Source of the DNA: Homarus americanus
Taxonomy: Eukaryota; Arthropoda; Malacostraca; Decapoda; Nephropidae
Assembly: GCF_018991925.1 (NCBI RefSeq)
Contig: NW_024726235.1
Location: 6,862,291-6,926,290, forward strand
Reading direction: 5' to 3'
Length of the DNA: 64,000 bases
In this document: piece by piece, positions 1 to 12,344 of the stretch
Layout of the letters: each line of letters begins with the position of its first letter
Numbering within the stretch: the stretch's first letter is position 1
Position numbers and translations under genes: made by a program
The notes under the pieces: generated by a model
Told to the model about the DNA's origin: nothing
Database searches by the model: none
The model's input: only the letters and a program-made list of their open reading frames with translations

Positions 1-2245
1 GGTGGTGTTAATGTATCCTGTGTCGCTGTTGGTGGTGTTAATGTATCCTGTGTCATGTTGATTGGTGTTAATGTATCCTGTGTCGCTGGTGGTGGTGTTA
101 ATGTATCCTGTGTCGCTGTTGGTGGTGTTAATGTATCCTGTGTCGCTGTTTGGTGGTGTTAATGTATCCTATTGTCGCTGTTGGTGGTGTTAATGTATCC
201 TGTGTCGCTGTTGGTGGTGTTAATGTATCCTGTGTCGCTGTTGGTGGTGTTAATGTATCCTGTGTCGCTGTTGGTGGAACAATGTATCCTGTGTCGCTGT
301 TAATTGGTGTTAATGTATCCTGTGTCGCTGTTGGTGGTGTTAATGTATCCTGTGTCGCTGTTGGTGGTGTTAATGTATCCTGTGTCGCTGTTGGTGGTGT
401 TAATGTATCCTGTGTCTCAGCTGTTGGTGGTGTTAATGTATCCTGTGTCGCTGTTGTTGGTGTTAATGTATCCTGTCGCGCTGTTGGTGGTGTTAATGTA
501 TCCTGTGTCGCTGTTGTTGGTGGTGTTAATGTATCCTGTGTCGCTGTTGGTGGTGTTAATGTATCCTGTGTCGCTGTTGGTGGTGTTATTATATCCTGTG
601 TCGCTGTTGGTGGTGTTAACAATGTATCCTGTGTCGCTGTTAATTGGTGTTAATGTATCCTGTGTAACATGGTGGTGTTAGTATCCTGTCGCTGTTAATT
701 GTTGTCTATCCTGTGTCGCTGTTGGTGGTGTTAATGTATCCTGTGTCGCTGTTGGTGGTGTTAATGTATCCTGTGTCGCTGTTGGTGGTGTTAATGTATC
801 CTGTGTCGCTGTTGGTGGTGTTATGTATCCTGTGTCGCTGTTGGTGGTAGTGTGTATCCTGTGTGTCGCTGTTGGCATTTGTTGTGTGTATCCTGTGTGT
901 CGCTGTTGGTGGTGTTAATGTATCCTGTGTCGCTGTTGGTGGTGTTAGCCATATGCATGTGTCGCTGTTAATTGGTGTTAATGTATCCTGTGTCTGGCTG
1001 TTGAATTGGTGTTAATGTATCCTGTGTCGCTGTTGGTGGTGTTAATGTATCCTGTGTCGCTGTTGGTGTGTTAATGTATCCTGTGTCGCTGTTGAATTGT
1101 TGTTAATGTATCCTGTGTCGCTGGTGGTGAGTGTTAATGTATCCTGTGTCGCTGTTGGTGGTATTAATGTATCCTGTGTCGCTGTTGGTGGTGTTAATGT
1201 ATCCTGTGTCGCTGTTGGTGGTGTTAATGTATCCTGTGTCGCTGTTGGTGGTGTTAATGTATCCTGTGTCGCTGTTGGTGGTGTTAATGTATCCTGTGTC
1301 GCTGTTGGTGGTGTTAATGTATCCTGTGTACGCTGTTGGTGGTGTTATGTATCCTGTGTCGCTGTTGGTGGTGTTAATGTATCCTGTGTCGCTGTTGGTG
1401 GTGTTAATGTATCCTGTGTCGCTGTTGGTGGGGTTAATGTATCCTGTGTGTCGCTGTTGGTGGGGTTAATGTATCTTGTGTCGCTGTTGGTGTTAATGTA
1501 TCCTGTGTCGCTGTTGGTGGTGTTAATGTATCCTGTGTCGCTGTTGGTGAGGTTAATGTATCCTGTGTCGCTGTTGATGGTGTTAATGTATCCTGTGTCG
1601 CTGTTGGTGGTGTTAATGTATCCTGTCGCTGTTGGCGGTGTTAATATATCCTGTCGCTGTTGGCGGTGTTAATATCCTGTGTCGCTGTTGGCGGTGTTAA
1701 TGTATCCTATTACGCTGTTGGCGGTGTTAATGTATCCTGTGTCGCTGTTGGCGGTGTTAATATCCTGTATCGCTGTTGGCGGTATTAATGTATCTGTGTC
1801 GCTGGCGGTGTTTAATGTATCTATGTCGCTGTTGGTGGTGTTAATGTATCCTGTGTCGCTGGTGGAGGTGTTAATGTATCCTGTGTGTCGCTGTTGGTGG
1901 TGTTAATGTATCCTGTGTGTCGCTGTTGGTGGTGTTAATGTATCCTGTGTGTCGCTGTTGGTGGTGTTAATGTATCCTGTGTCGCTGTTGGTGGTGTTAA
2001 TGTATCCTGTGTCGCTGTTGGTGGTGTTAATGTTGTATCCTGTGTCGCTGTTGGTGGTGTTAATGTATCCTGTGTCGCTGTTGGTGGTGTTAATGTATCC
2101 TGTGTCGCTTCTGTTGGTGGTGTTAATGTATCCTGTGTCGCTGTTGGTGGTGTTAATGTATCCTCATGTGTCGCTGTTGGTGGTGTTAATGTATGGGTCG
2201 CTGTTGGTGGTGTTAGTATATGCATCATGTTGGTGGTGTTAATGT
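1..2245. repeat. 30-bp minisatellite (TGTATCCTGTGTCGCTGTT)
   Basis: A tandem array of a 30-base unit with core TGTATCCTGTGTCGCTGTT preceded by GGTGGTGTTAA. It starts at or before the window edge and holds roughly 70 copies. Most differences are one- or two-base indels, GTGT/GTGTGT changes and GGTGGT/GGCGGT swaps; a GGCGGT subtype clusters at about 1630-1800. The period is ten codons and the unit has few stops, so open frames appear on both strands. I do not regard them as genes. Confidence 0.95.
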
Positions 2246-4740
2246 TCCCTCATTGAAGCCCCTCAGTGAGTTCCCATTGAAGCTCCCTCAGTGAAGTCCC
2301 TCTGAACTCCCTCAGTGAAGCTCCTCAGTGAACTCCTCATTGAAGCCCTCAGTGAAGTTCCCTCAGTGAACTCCCTCAGAACCCCCCAGTGAACCTCAGT
2401 GAAGCCCCTCAGTGAACTCCCCACAGCCTCCATTGAAGCCCTCAGTGAAGCTCCCCCATGAAGCTCCCCATTGAAGCTCCCCTCAAAGCTCCCAGTGAAC
2501 CCCCCATTAGCCCCTCATGAAGTTCCCTCATTGAAGCCCAGTGAAGCTCCCAGTGAACTCCCCCATTGAAGCTCCCTCATTGAAGCCCCCAGTGAAGCCC
2601 CCAGTGAACTCCCCCATTGAAGCCCCCAGTGAAGCTCCCCATTGAGCCCCCAGTGAAGCCCTCATTGAAGCTCCCCAGGAAGCCCTCAGTGAACTCCCCA
2701 GTGAAGCTCTCTGTGAACTCCCCATTGAAGCCCTCAGTGAAGTCCCCAGTGAACTCCCCCATTGAAGCTCCCTCATTGAACTCCCCATTGAAGCCCCCAG
2801 TGAAGCTCCCCAGTGAACCTCAGTGAACTCCCATTGAAGCTCCCCCAGTGAAGCTCCCCATGAAGCCCCCAGTGAACCCCCACAGCCCAGTGAAGTTCCC
2901 CACTGAAGCTCCTCAGTGAAGCTCCCCAGTGAACTCCCCATTGAAGCCCCTCAGTGAAGTTCCTCATTGAAGCTCCCCCTCAGTGAACTCCCCTGAAGCT
3001 CCCCCAGTGAAGTTCCCCATTGAAGCTCCTTCATTGAACTCCCCATTGAAGCTCTCTCAGTGAAGTTCCCCATTGAAGCTCCCCATTGAAGCTCCTCAGT
3101 GAAGCCTCCTCAGTGAACTCCCATTGAAGCTCCTCAGTGAACCCCTCATTGAAGCCCCCATTGAAGCTCCCCAGTGAAGCCCCTTAGTGAAGTCCCTCAT
3201 TGAAGCTTCTCAGTGAACTCCCTCATTGAAGCCCCCATTGAAGCTCCCCAGTGAACTCCCCCAGTGAACTCCCCCATTGAAGCCCCTAGTAAGTCCTCAT
3301 TGAAGCTCTCAGTGAACTCCTCATTGAAGCCCTCATTGAAGCTCCCTCAGTGAACTCCCCCCTCATTGAAGCTCCCAGTGAAGTTCCCCAGTGAACTCCT
3401 CATTGAAGCCCCCAGTGAACTCCCTTGAAGCTCCTCAGTGAACTCCTCAGTGAACTCCTCATTGAAGCCCTCAGTGAACTCCTCATTGAAGCCCTCAGTG
3501 AACTCCCTCATTGAAGCTCTCTGTGAACTCCCCTCATTGAAGCCCCTCATGAACCCCTCATTGAACCTCAGTGAACTCCCCAGTGAAATCCTCATTGAAG
3601 CTCCCTCAGTGAACCCCCATTGAAGCTCCCCAGTGAACTCCCTCATTGAAGCTTCCCAGTGAACTCCCCATTGAAGCTCCCCAGTGAACCCTCGGTGAAG
3701 CTCCCTCAGTGAACCCCCATTGAAGCTCCCTCATTGAAGCCTCAGTGAACTCCCCAGTGAAGCTCCTCAGTCCCTCAGTGAACTCCTCAGAAGCTCATGA
3801 ACTCCTTCATTGAAGCCCTCAGTGAACCCTCATTGGCTCTCAGAACCCCCATTCTCAGTGAACTCCCCCATTGAAGCTCCCCGTGAACTCCCCATTGAAG
3901 TTTCAGTGAACCCTCATTGAAGCTCCCCTCAGTGAACTCCCCAGTGAAGCCCTCAGTGAACTCCTTCATTGAAGCTCCTCAGTGAACTCCTCATTGAAGC
4001 TCCTCTGTGAACTCCCCATTGAAGCTTCCCAGTGAACCCTCATTGAAGCCTCAGTGAACTCCCTCATGAAGCTCCCTCTGAACTCCCCCATTGAAGCCCT
4101 CAGTGAACTCCCCTCATTGAAGCTCCTCAGGAACTCCCCATAGCCCCTCAGTGAACTCCCCATTGAAGCCCCTCAGTGAACTCCTCATTGAAGCTCCTCA
4201 GTGAACTCCCCCAGTGAAGCCCCTCAGTGAACTCCCTCATTGAAGCTCCCCCAGTGAACTCCCCTCATTGAAGCTTCCTCAGTGAACTCCCCATTGAAGC
4301 TCCCCTGTGAACTCCCTCATTGAAGCTCCCCAGTGAACTCCCTTCATTGAAGCCCCTCAGTGAACTCCTCATTGAAGCTCCCTCAGTGAACTCCCTCATT
4401 GAAGCCTCCTCAGTGAACTCCCTCATTGAAGCTTCCTCGGTGAACTCCCCATTGAAGCTCCTCTGTGAACTCCCCATTGAAGCTCCTCAGTGAACTCCCT
4501 CAGTGAAGCTCCCCTCAGTGAACTCCTTCATTGACGCTCCCTCAGTGAACCTCAGTAACCTCTCATTTAAGCCCTCAGTGAACTCCCTCATTGAAGCTCC
4601 TCAGTGAACTCCCTCAGTGAACTCCCTCATTGAAGCCCTCATTGAAGCCCCTCAGTGAACTCCCCTCAGTGAACTCCTCATTGAAGCTCCTCAGTGAACT
4701 CCCTCATTGAAGCTCCTCAGTGAACCCCCAGAGAACCTCC
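2246..4740. repeat. 12/24-bp minisatellite (CATTGAAGCTCC / CAGTGAACTCCC)
   Basis: About 2.5 kb built from two related 12-base half-units, CATTGAAGCTCC and CAGTGAACTCCC, which alternate irregularly into a 24-base unit. C-run lengths vary by one or two bases throughout. The array begins directly where the 30-bp array ends, with no unique spacer, and decays at about 4700-4790 into CAGTGACCTCC-like remnants. Open frames of 60-155 codons inside it are repeat by-products. Confidence 0.95.
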
Positions 4741-4790
4741 TTAGTGACCTCCTGAGTGACCTGTTCCACCAGTGATGACTTGACCCACTC

Positions 4791-5345
4791 CATCACCTTC
4801 TCCTCTTCCTCCCTCCCTTCTCCCTCCCCCTCCCTTCCCCCTTCTCTCCCCTCCACTTCCCCACTGCCAGCGTGACCACTAAGGAGGGAGGGGAGGTAAG
4901 GAGAGAGAAGGGATGGATGGACAGGAGGGGAGGTATGGTAGGGAGAGGAGGAGGTAAGGTAGGGGAGAGAAGGGAGGGATGGACAGGGAGGGAGGTATGG
5001 TAGGGGGAGGAGGAGGTAAGGTAGGGGAGAGAAGGGAGGATGGACAGGGAGGGGAGGTATGGTAGGGGAGAGGAGGGAGGTAAGGTAGGGGAGAGAAGGA
5101 GGGATGGACAGGGAAGGAGGTATGGTAGGGAGAGGAGGGAGGTAAGGTGTGGGAGTACGACAGTCGGTCATTGGTCCTCTTATTTACTCACCCCATCCTT
5201 CTCCCCCTCCCTCTCGTCTCTGTTTTCTTCTCCTTTTCTGTCCTTTTCCTCTCCTCCCCTTCTTCCATTTTCCTCCCTCCTCTTCCCCTTTTCCTCTACC
5301 CTCCCCTCCTTCCCCTTCCTTCTTCCTCCCCTTCCTCCCTCAGTT
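4791..5345. repeat. CT / GA / CT block with a ~62-bp purine repeat
   Basis: The + strand switches from pyrimidine-rich (4795-4858) to purine-rich (4880-5145) and back to pyrimidine-rich (5190-5343). The purine part is a tandem repeat with period 61-64 bases; GGACAGG recurs at about 4919, 4981, 5042 and 5106. The opposed polypurine and polypyrimidine arms could pair as an imperfect foldback or form triplex DNA. No gene is recognised. Confidence 0.85.
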
Positions 5346-5436
5346 CACCAGGCCGCATGACTACTGTTTTTCTTCCTCGTGAACTTTGTGGAGTCACGCA
5401 ACCTGCCCCATAGTGTAGGACGGGTCACTACACTGG

Positions 5437-5775
5437 AGTACAGGCTGGGGTGGGAGAGTACAGGCTGAGGTGTATATACAGGCTGGGGTGTATAGTACAG
5501 GCTGGGGGTATAGTGCAGGCTGGGATGGATAGTGCAGGCTGTTAGTACAGCTGGTGTATAGTACAGGCTGGGGTGTATAGTACAGGCTGGGGTGTATAGT
5601 ACAGGCTGAGGTGTATAGTACAGGCTGGTGGTGATAGTACAGGCTGGGGTGATAGTACAGGCTGGGGTGTATAGTACAGGCTGGAGGTGTATAGTACAGG
5701 CTGGTGGTGTATAGTACAGGCTGGGGTGTATAGTACAGGCTGGGATGGATAGTGCAGGCTGGGGTGGATAGTTAT
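5437..5775. repeat. 19-20-bp minisatellite (TATAGTACAGGCTGGGGTG)
   Basis: About 17 copies of a 19-20 base unit, consensus TATAGTACAGGCTGGGGTG, with GGGGTG/GAGGTG/GGTGGTG variants. The last two or three copies carry GGATAGTGCAGG changes before the array stops at unique sequence. Confidence 0.93.
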
Positions 5776-6690
5776 TCTGTAGAGCCCCCAGTAAATAACA
5801 GTGGACGGACAGTAGCAGGGAAAATGGGATGTGGGTGCTATCGTACGGTGTCGTTATGGTTGGGTAATCTTGAGTTTTAATGGTGTGTCTGTCTGTCTGT
5901 CTGTCTGTCTGTGTTCAGTTGTTTGTGTTGCTGTGGCTGGAGTGGACTGTCTGTGTGAGAGTGTGTGTCTGTCTGTGTGTTGCTGTGACTGTCTGTGTGG
6001 ATGTGTGCCATATGCAAACTAAGGCTGAAAGGTGAAAAGCTGTGGTTATAAATTTACATGAGGAGAGGCAGTATTTAGTGACCACGGAGCCAGCTTACTG
6101 TAGCTCTTGAGTCAGGCTGGGATAGTGGTGTGTTTATGTGGAGACGTTGAAGGTGTGTGTTTATGTATGTATGTATGTATGTATGTATGTATGTAGACCG
6201 TCTCACTACAGTACATTTATAAAGAGTTAATTCACCCTCCTCAAATCACTCACATAACCATTAAGCCCCCTCTTCCTCCTATCGCCCCTCCCCTCTTCTC
6301 CCCACCCTCCTCTCCCCCCACCCTCCTCCCCACTCCTTTCCCCCGTCTCCCCACCAGCAGGAGTCCATCATTAGCGTCCCCCAGCAGGTGAGTGGTGGCG
6401 GTGGTAATGGGTGGTGACTCTAAGCCGCCATTATGAAGGCGTAAATAACTGTGTATGCTGTATGTGGGCCACGACGCCAAGGATGGGAACTTGCACCAAT
6501 TACCTGGACCCCACTGAACCCACCCGGGGCCCTCTGAGTCACTTGGGCCCCATGAAACTACCTGGGCCCTAATAACAAACCAACCCAGGGCCCCACTGAG
6601 CCTACCTGGGGCCTCACTAATTTGGGAGCCACCTGAGTCCCCATCATCTGTCAAAGTGGTTCAGTGGTTCACGTCACGTTGTCGTCCTGG
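5776..6690. other. Mostly unique, with GTCT and TATG microsatellites
   Basis: Contains a (GTCT)n run at about 5887-5912, a (TATG)n run at 6161-6195 and a pyrimidine-rich tract at 6235-6350. From 6490 to 6640 a loose ~30-base repeat of CCCACTGA..CTACCTGGGGCCC can be seen. No convincing exon was found; the short frames lack splice context and family features. Confidence 0.6.
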
Positions 6691-6691
6691 T

Positions 6692-6970
6692 GGTTCAGGT
6701 TAGGTTGGGTTGTTAGGTATCCGTCAAGTTATTATCATTGTGATATTTGGGGGTTAGATTAGGTTAGTGGTGGTAGTGGAGGAAAGAGGAGGAGGAGGAG
6801 GCGGTGACGGAAGGAGGGAAGGAGGAGGGAAAGGTTCTCTAGTTCACTGGGTAACGCTCCCACACCGGACGTTGTTGTGTTGCTGCCACCACCATTACCA
6901 ACCCTGCACGTCTTCCTCCTCCTCCACTAGTACTACAATTACTAACCTAACCTAATCTAACCTAACCTAG
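6692..6970. repeat. TTAGG-type inverted repeat / small foldback element
   Basis: The left arm (6753-6783) carries GTTAGATTAGGTTAGT followed by GTAGTGGAGGA. The right arm (6915-6967) carries the reverse complement: TCCTCCACTAG.. followed by CTAACCTAATCTAACC. Further TTAGGTTGGG-like sequence sits at 6699-6716. The roughly 130-base middle is unique and moderately GC-rich. The arrangement suggests a small foldback element whose ends are telomere-type repeats. No coding capacity. Confidence 0.6.
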
Positions 6971-7740
6971 CCGAGTTACTTTAGGCCGCAGTTCTGTGCA
7001 GCATTCGGTCACTGTTGCCCCATAGTCTATGTCTGCGACTGTTGTTGGTTTAGGGGCCGAAGATATATTGTTTCCCTGAGACACAGTAGATCTGAGCAAG
7101 GAGAAGGATAGGCAACACCTCAACCAGGCCACGACGAGGCTACTAGGTTGATGCTTCTGTTCTGATAACACCTCGGTTAGTCTGGCGTAAAAGCACCTTG
7201 CATTAGGTCCATCCCACCCGATGTTGTGAATACCAGAGGGGTGCAGCTGTCTTGGTAGACGTTCTGGATAACCTCTCCATAGCTCTGTCTAATAACTCAA
7301 CCTAAACTAACTTAACATTACCATTATCAACCCGGAACGCCTTTCTTCTCCTCCACCTCCTACTTCACCTCCTTCTCCACACACTCTCCCTCCCCACTCA
7401 CCACCACCACCCCTGTCCACCACCACCACTGCAGGAGGCATTATTGCAAAGAAAGTTTTTCGTTACTGCTGTAGGAGGTCATTAGTTCAGGTCGTGCTGC
7501 AGAAGGCGCCTGAAGGGGTAGGAGGGGGGTGAAACCTCCTCCACACGCCAGGGGGAACAAGTACACTGCAGAAGGAACAGAACTGAGGATCTCGAAGGAT
7601 TTGTAGGACCTCGAAGGATCTGGTAGTAACGGGAAAAGTGTCCTCAGAGTGTGTCCTTGGCATGACTGAGACAGACATCACGACACATTATTAAGCACCT
7701 TGTTCGTGTCGGCACATTGTCACTCTTCTATACCTTATGA
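6971..7740. other. Unique intergenic region, no gene recognised
   Basis: GC-balanced sequence with no confident exon. At 7322-7356 there is a diverged second copy of 6893-6927 (ATTAtCAACCC..TTCTCCTCCAC versus ATTAcCAACCC..CTCCTCCTCCAC), again next to CCTAAACTAA-like sequence at 7300-7313. The segment may therefore contain a second, older copy of the neighbouring element. Confidence 0.5.
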
Positions 7741-7743
7741 TTG

Positions 7744-7749
7744 CCAGAG

Positions 7750-7815
<66 letters not shown>

Positions 7816-8034
7816 GGTTAAGGAGAGGGAAGTGAAAAGTGGCGATGGGAAAGAAGAGGGTTGTGAAATGGGGTGATGGAATAGGGTCTGAGTGATGGGA
7901 AGAAGTGAGAAGGAAGAGGGGAAGGAGAGAGAAAGAATAGTGAAAGAGGGGGGATGAGAGAAGAGAAAAGAAAAAGGAATGGAAAGTGATGAAAGAGGAA
8001 GAGAGGATTAGGAATGGTTGGGGGAGGGGTGATG

Positions 8035-8087
<53 letters not shown>
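7744..8087. repeat. (GA)n - purine-rich spacer - (GA)n
   Basis: Two long GA dinucleotide tracts (about 7752-7811 and 8038-8086) enclose about 225 bases that are almost entirely purine on the + strand. The open frame on the - strand reads as Ser/Leu runs and is a repeat by-product. Confidence 0.9.
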
Positions 8088-8089
<2 letters not shown>

Positions 8090-8309
8090 AGAAGGGCCTA
8101 ACCCCCCTGACTTCATCAAGGTCGCCAAGTTAAAGATGGTCAAAGAGTGACAGCAATATGTTCATCTCTCAAACATCTTCTTAAGAGTTCTTTAAACAAG
8201 CTTCTTATTTACTCGTCTGCATGTTGTTGTTGGGTGACGATTTGGTTGTGTGAATGTGATTTGAATGTTATTTTGGTGTTTCTTAGAGATTGCGTAATGT
8301 AACCTACTA

Positions 8310-8322
8310 CTATACATACACA

Positions 8323-8366
<44 letters not shown>
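8310..8366. repeat. (CA)n microsatellite
   Basis: A CA dinucleotide tract of about 55 bases with two TA interruptions near its 5' end. The flanks (8090-8310 and 8367-8460) are unique, with no gene seen. Confidence 0.95.
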
Positions 8367-8368
<2 letters not shown>

Positions 8369-8459
8369 AGGTCATCCATCACCCCAACTGAGATTAGATC
8401 ATTACATCTTCTGAGTCCCGATCATAATTCTCTGACACTCCACCAGCCTAAGTAATGGC

Positions 8460-8960
8460 CAGGTGTTGTGTGGCGGGTGGGTGGTGTGGGTGTTTAAGTG
8501 GTTGGGTGGTGTGGCCAGTGAGGTGTGTGGGCGGTGAGGGGTGTAAGGTGATGGTTAAATGGGTGGGTGGGTGGATGGTTAAATGGGTGGGTGGTGTGGA
8601 TGGTTAAATGGGTGGGTGGTGGATGGTTAAATGGGTGGTGGTGGCTGGTAAGGTGAGAAAGAGGGCTGTTAGCTGGTGTGTGGATTTATTGACTCGCATA
8701 CACGGTGACGGAGATGACTTGGCACTGTGAGGATTGTTCGTGAGTCTGGCCTTATTATCTTCTATGGGGCGTGAGGGGTGGGGCGGTGCTGGACGAGGCG
8801 GAGGGGTGTAGGGTGGGGCTGAACGGGGGTGGGGTTTGGGGCGTGATAGGGGCGTGAGGGGAAATGGACGTGAGAGGTTTGACATGAGAAGGAGGAAATG
8901 GGCGTGACGGGAGTGGGGTGAAGCGGGGCGGGCGGGGCGGCGGGGCGGGCTGTCAGCAGG
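8460..8960. repeat. G/T-rich array and GC-rich block
   Basis: From 8545 to 8650 a 20-24 base unit, GGATGGTTAAATGGGTGGGT, is repeated about four times. From 8760 to 8955 the + strand is G-rich with a loose GGGGCGTGA repeat. Runs of GGG/GGGG make both parts potential G-quadruplex formers on the + strand. Confidence 0.7.
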
Positions 8961-9064
8961 ACCCTCGTTATCAAAGAGGCATGGTAACCTCACACCTTCA
9001 CCTAGTAAGCACCGCCACCACTAACGACTGTATTTTCTCCCTACCTCAGGAAGGAGCGCTTGGG

Positions 9065-9560
9065 AGTCCTCTTGTGTGTGTGTGTGTGGGGGTTATGTGT
9101 GTGTACGGAGGTTTGTGTGTGTGTGGGGGTTATGTGTGTGGGGGGATGTGTGTGTGTGGGGGTTATGTGTGTGGGGGTTGTGTGTGGGGGTTATGTGTGT
9201 GGGGGCTGTGTGTGGGGGGGTTATGTGGGTGAGGGGGTTATGTGTGTGTGTGGGAGTTATGTGTAGGGGTTATGTGTGTGTGGGGGTTTGTGTGTGGGGG
9301 TTATGTGTGTGTGTGTGTGTGGGGCCAGTGTGTGGGGCTATGTGTGGGTGAGGGGGGCTGTGTGGGTGAGGGGGGTTATGTGTGTGTGGGTTATGTGGGG
9401 TTGTGGGGTTATGTGTGTGTGGGGGTTGGTGTGTGTGGGGGTTATTTGTGTCTGGGGTTATGTGGTGAGGGGGGTTATGTGTGTGGGGGGTATGGGTGAG
9501 GGGAGGTTATGTCTGTGAGTGTGGGGGGTTATGTGTGGGGGGTTATGTGGGTGAGGGAGG
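9065..9560. repeat. G-rich minisatellite (GTGTGGGGGTTATGTGTG)
   Basis: About 30 copies of a 14-20 base unit, GTGTGGGGGTTATGTGTG, with variable G-run lengths (3-7). The dense GGGGG runs make quadruplex formation on the + strand likely. It grades into the GT tract downstream, so both probably arose from one GT-rich ancestor. Confidence 0.92.
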
Positions 9561-9644
9561 TTTGTCTGTGAGTGTGGGCTTGTGTATGTATATGTGTGTT
9601 GTTGGGGAGTAGCTGTGTATGTACAGTATGTGTATATGAGGGAG

Positions 9645-10083
<439 letters not shown>

Positions 10084-10140
10084 TGGTCACCCTTCAACTT
10101 GTGGGTCAATGTGTTCACCAGAGCGGCTAAGTGGCTTAAG

Positions 10141-10407
10141 GACGTCTTTTGTCTCGTTCTGAGGCCCGAGACTTTACTTGTGTCTTTGTCCGTCTGAGCG
10201 ACTTATTGTGTCTTTTCCTGCCGAGGCCCACTACCGGTGTCTTTGTCTCGTCTGAGCCCCGAGATTTACTTGTGCGTCTTTTGTCTCGTTCTGAGGCCCC
10301 GAGACTTACTTGTGGTCTTTGTCTCCTGAGGCCCCGAGACTTTATTTGTGCGTTTTTGTCTCGTTCTGAGGCCCCGAGACTTTACTTGTGTCTTTGTCTC
10401 GTTCTGG
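10141..10407. repeat. ~38-bp minisatellite (TCTCGTTCTGAGGCCCCGAG)
   Basis: Six to seven copies of a 36-40 base unit with core TCTCGTTCTGAGGCCCCGAG followed by ACTTTACTTGTG. The first copies are the most diverged. CTGAGGCCCCGAG is partly self-complementary (CTCGGGGCCTCAG), so each unit could form a small hairpin. Confidence 0.88.
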
Positions 10408-10527
10408 AGTTTATCAAAAAAAATATCCAAAAGTTCAAGGAAAAAAGTAAATTTATTCTGCAAAGGGGGGAAAGAAAAGCAATCACATTCAAACAACAAA
10501 GTCCGAGGGGAAACGATGATTTTGCAA

Positions 10528-12075
10528 GAGGAAGATGAGGCAAGGAAGAAGAGGAGGGTGAGGAAGAAGAGGAGGAGGAAGAAGAGAGGGTGAGAAGGGA
10601 AGAGGAGGGGTGGAGGAAGAAGAGGAGGGTGAGGAAGAGGAGGGTGAGGAAGAAGAGGAAGAGGGTGAGGAAGAAGAGGAAAGAAGATGAGGTACAGGAA
10701 GAAGAGGAGGGTGAGGAAGAAGAGGAGGAAGAAGAAGATGAGGGTGGGAGAGGAAGAAGAGGAGGGTGAGGAAGAAGAGGAGGAAGAGGAGGAAGAAGAT
10801 GAGGGTGAGGAAGAAGAGGGGAGGGGGAAGAGGGAAGAAGAGGAGGGGTGAGGAAGAAGAGGAGGGGAGGAGAGAGGGGAAGAAGAAGAGGGTGAGGAAG
10901 AAGAGGAGGGTGAGGAAGAAGAGGAGGAGGAAGAAGATGAGGGTGAGGGAAGAAGAGGGGGAGGAAGAAGAGGAGGGGAGGGAAGAAGAGGAGGTGGGAA
11001 GAAGATGAGGGTAAAGGGAGGGGTGAGGAAGAAGAAGATGAGGTGAGGAAGAGGAGGTAGAAAGAAGAGGGGTGAAAAGGAAGAGGAGGAGGAAGAAGAG
11101 AGGTGAGGAAGAGAAGAGGAGGGGTGAGGGAAAGAGGAGGAGGAAGAAGATGAGGAGGAAGAAGAGAGGGTGGAGGAAGAAGAGGAGGGGGAGGGAAGAA
11201 GAGGAGGAGGAAGAAGAGGAGGGTGGAGGAAGAAGAGGAGGAAGAAGAAGAGAGGGGGTGGGGAAGAAGAGGAGGGTGAGGAGGAAGAAGAGAAAGGGAG
11301 GAAGAGAGAAGTGAGGAAGAAGAGGAGGGTGAGGAAGAAGAGGAGGAAGAGGGAAGAAGAGGAGGTGAGGAAGAAAGAGGAGGAAGCAGAAGATGAGGTA
11401 CAGGAAGAAGAGGAGGGTGAGGGAAGAAAAAGGAGGAAGAAGAAGATGAGGGTGAGGAAGAAGAGGGAGGGGTGAGGGAAGAAGAGGAGGGTGAGGAAGA
11501 AGAGGAGGTGAGGAAGAAGAGGGGTGAGGAGGAGGAGGAAGGAAAAGGAAAGGAAGAGGGAGGTGAGGAAGAAGAGGAGGAAGAAGAAGATGAGGGGTGA
11601 GGAAGAAGAGGTGAGAAGAAGAGGAGGTGAGAAGAAGAGGAAGAAGATGAGGTGGAGGAAGAAGAGGAGGTGAGGAAGAAGAGGAGGGTAAGAGAGGAGG
11701 AAGAAGATGAGGTACAGGGAAGAAGAGGAGGGGTGAGGGAAGAAGAGGAGGAAGATGAAGATGAGGGTGGAGGAAGAAGAGGAGGGTGAGAAAAGAAGAG
11801 GAGGAAGAAGAAGATGAGGGTGAGGAAGAAAGAGGAGGGTGAGGAAGAAGAGGAGGAAGTAGGAAGAAGAGAGGAAGAAGAGAGGTGAAAGAAGAGGAGG
11901 AGGAAAAAGGATGAGAATGAAAGAAGAGCAGGAGGAGTATGAAGAAGAGCCTGGGGACAAAAGGAAGAGGTTGAAGAGGAAGAGGAGAAGGAAGACTAGG
12001 AAAAGAAGAGTTAGAAGAGGAAGAAGAAAAAGAATAGGAAAAGAAGAGTTAGAAGAGAAGGAAGAATAGGAAAAG
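10528..12075. repeat. 1.5-kb polypurine array (GAAGAAGAGGAGGGTGAG)
   Basis: The + strand is nearly all purine for 1.5 kb, made of GAAGAAGAGGAGG and GGTGAGGAAGAAGAGG modules of 12-27 bases with many indels. The T content is almost confined to the GGTGAG and GATGAG positions. Such tracts form H-DNA (triplex). The 564-codon Ser/Leu/Pro frame on the - strand and the Lys/Arg/Glu frames on the + strand follow from composition. Short ATA repeats follow at 12126-12156. Confidence 0.95.
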
Positions 12076-12344
12076 AGTATGAGGAGGAGGGAGAGGAAGA
12101 GTAGGAGGAAGGAAGAGAAGAAATGGGATAATAATAATTATAATAATAATAATAATCTCAATCTATATAAATCTCTTCATCATCGTCTTTGTTATTGTAC
12201 TTGTTGTAATTGTTATAGTTGTTGGTGTTGTTGTTCTTTGTATATTTGGACAACAACAAGTTATACAAACATGAGTGACAGAACTAAGTGACGTCACCTG
12301 GCCTAGTATACTAATTGACCCTAGTTGTAACCATCACTATGACC

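Noticed and set aside
1..2242. Repeating Val-Ser-Leu-Leu-Val-Val-Leu-Met-Tyr-Pro frames
   Set aside because: 30-base period equals ten codons; six-frame openness follows from the unit.
1..2245. Possible CRISPR-like array
   Set aside because: Units are contiguous tandem repeats with no unique spacers, and the genome is eukaryotic.
10266..11960. Ser/Leu/Pro 564-codon frame on the - strand
   Set aside because: Complement of a polypurine array; no starts, domains or splice sites that make sense.
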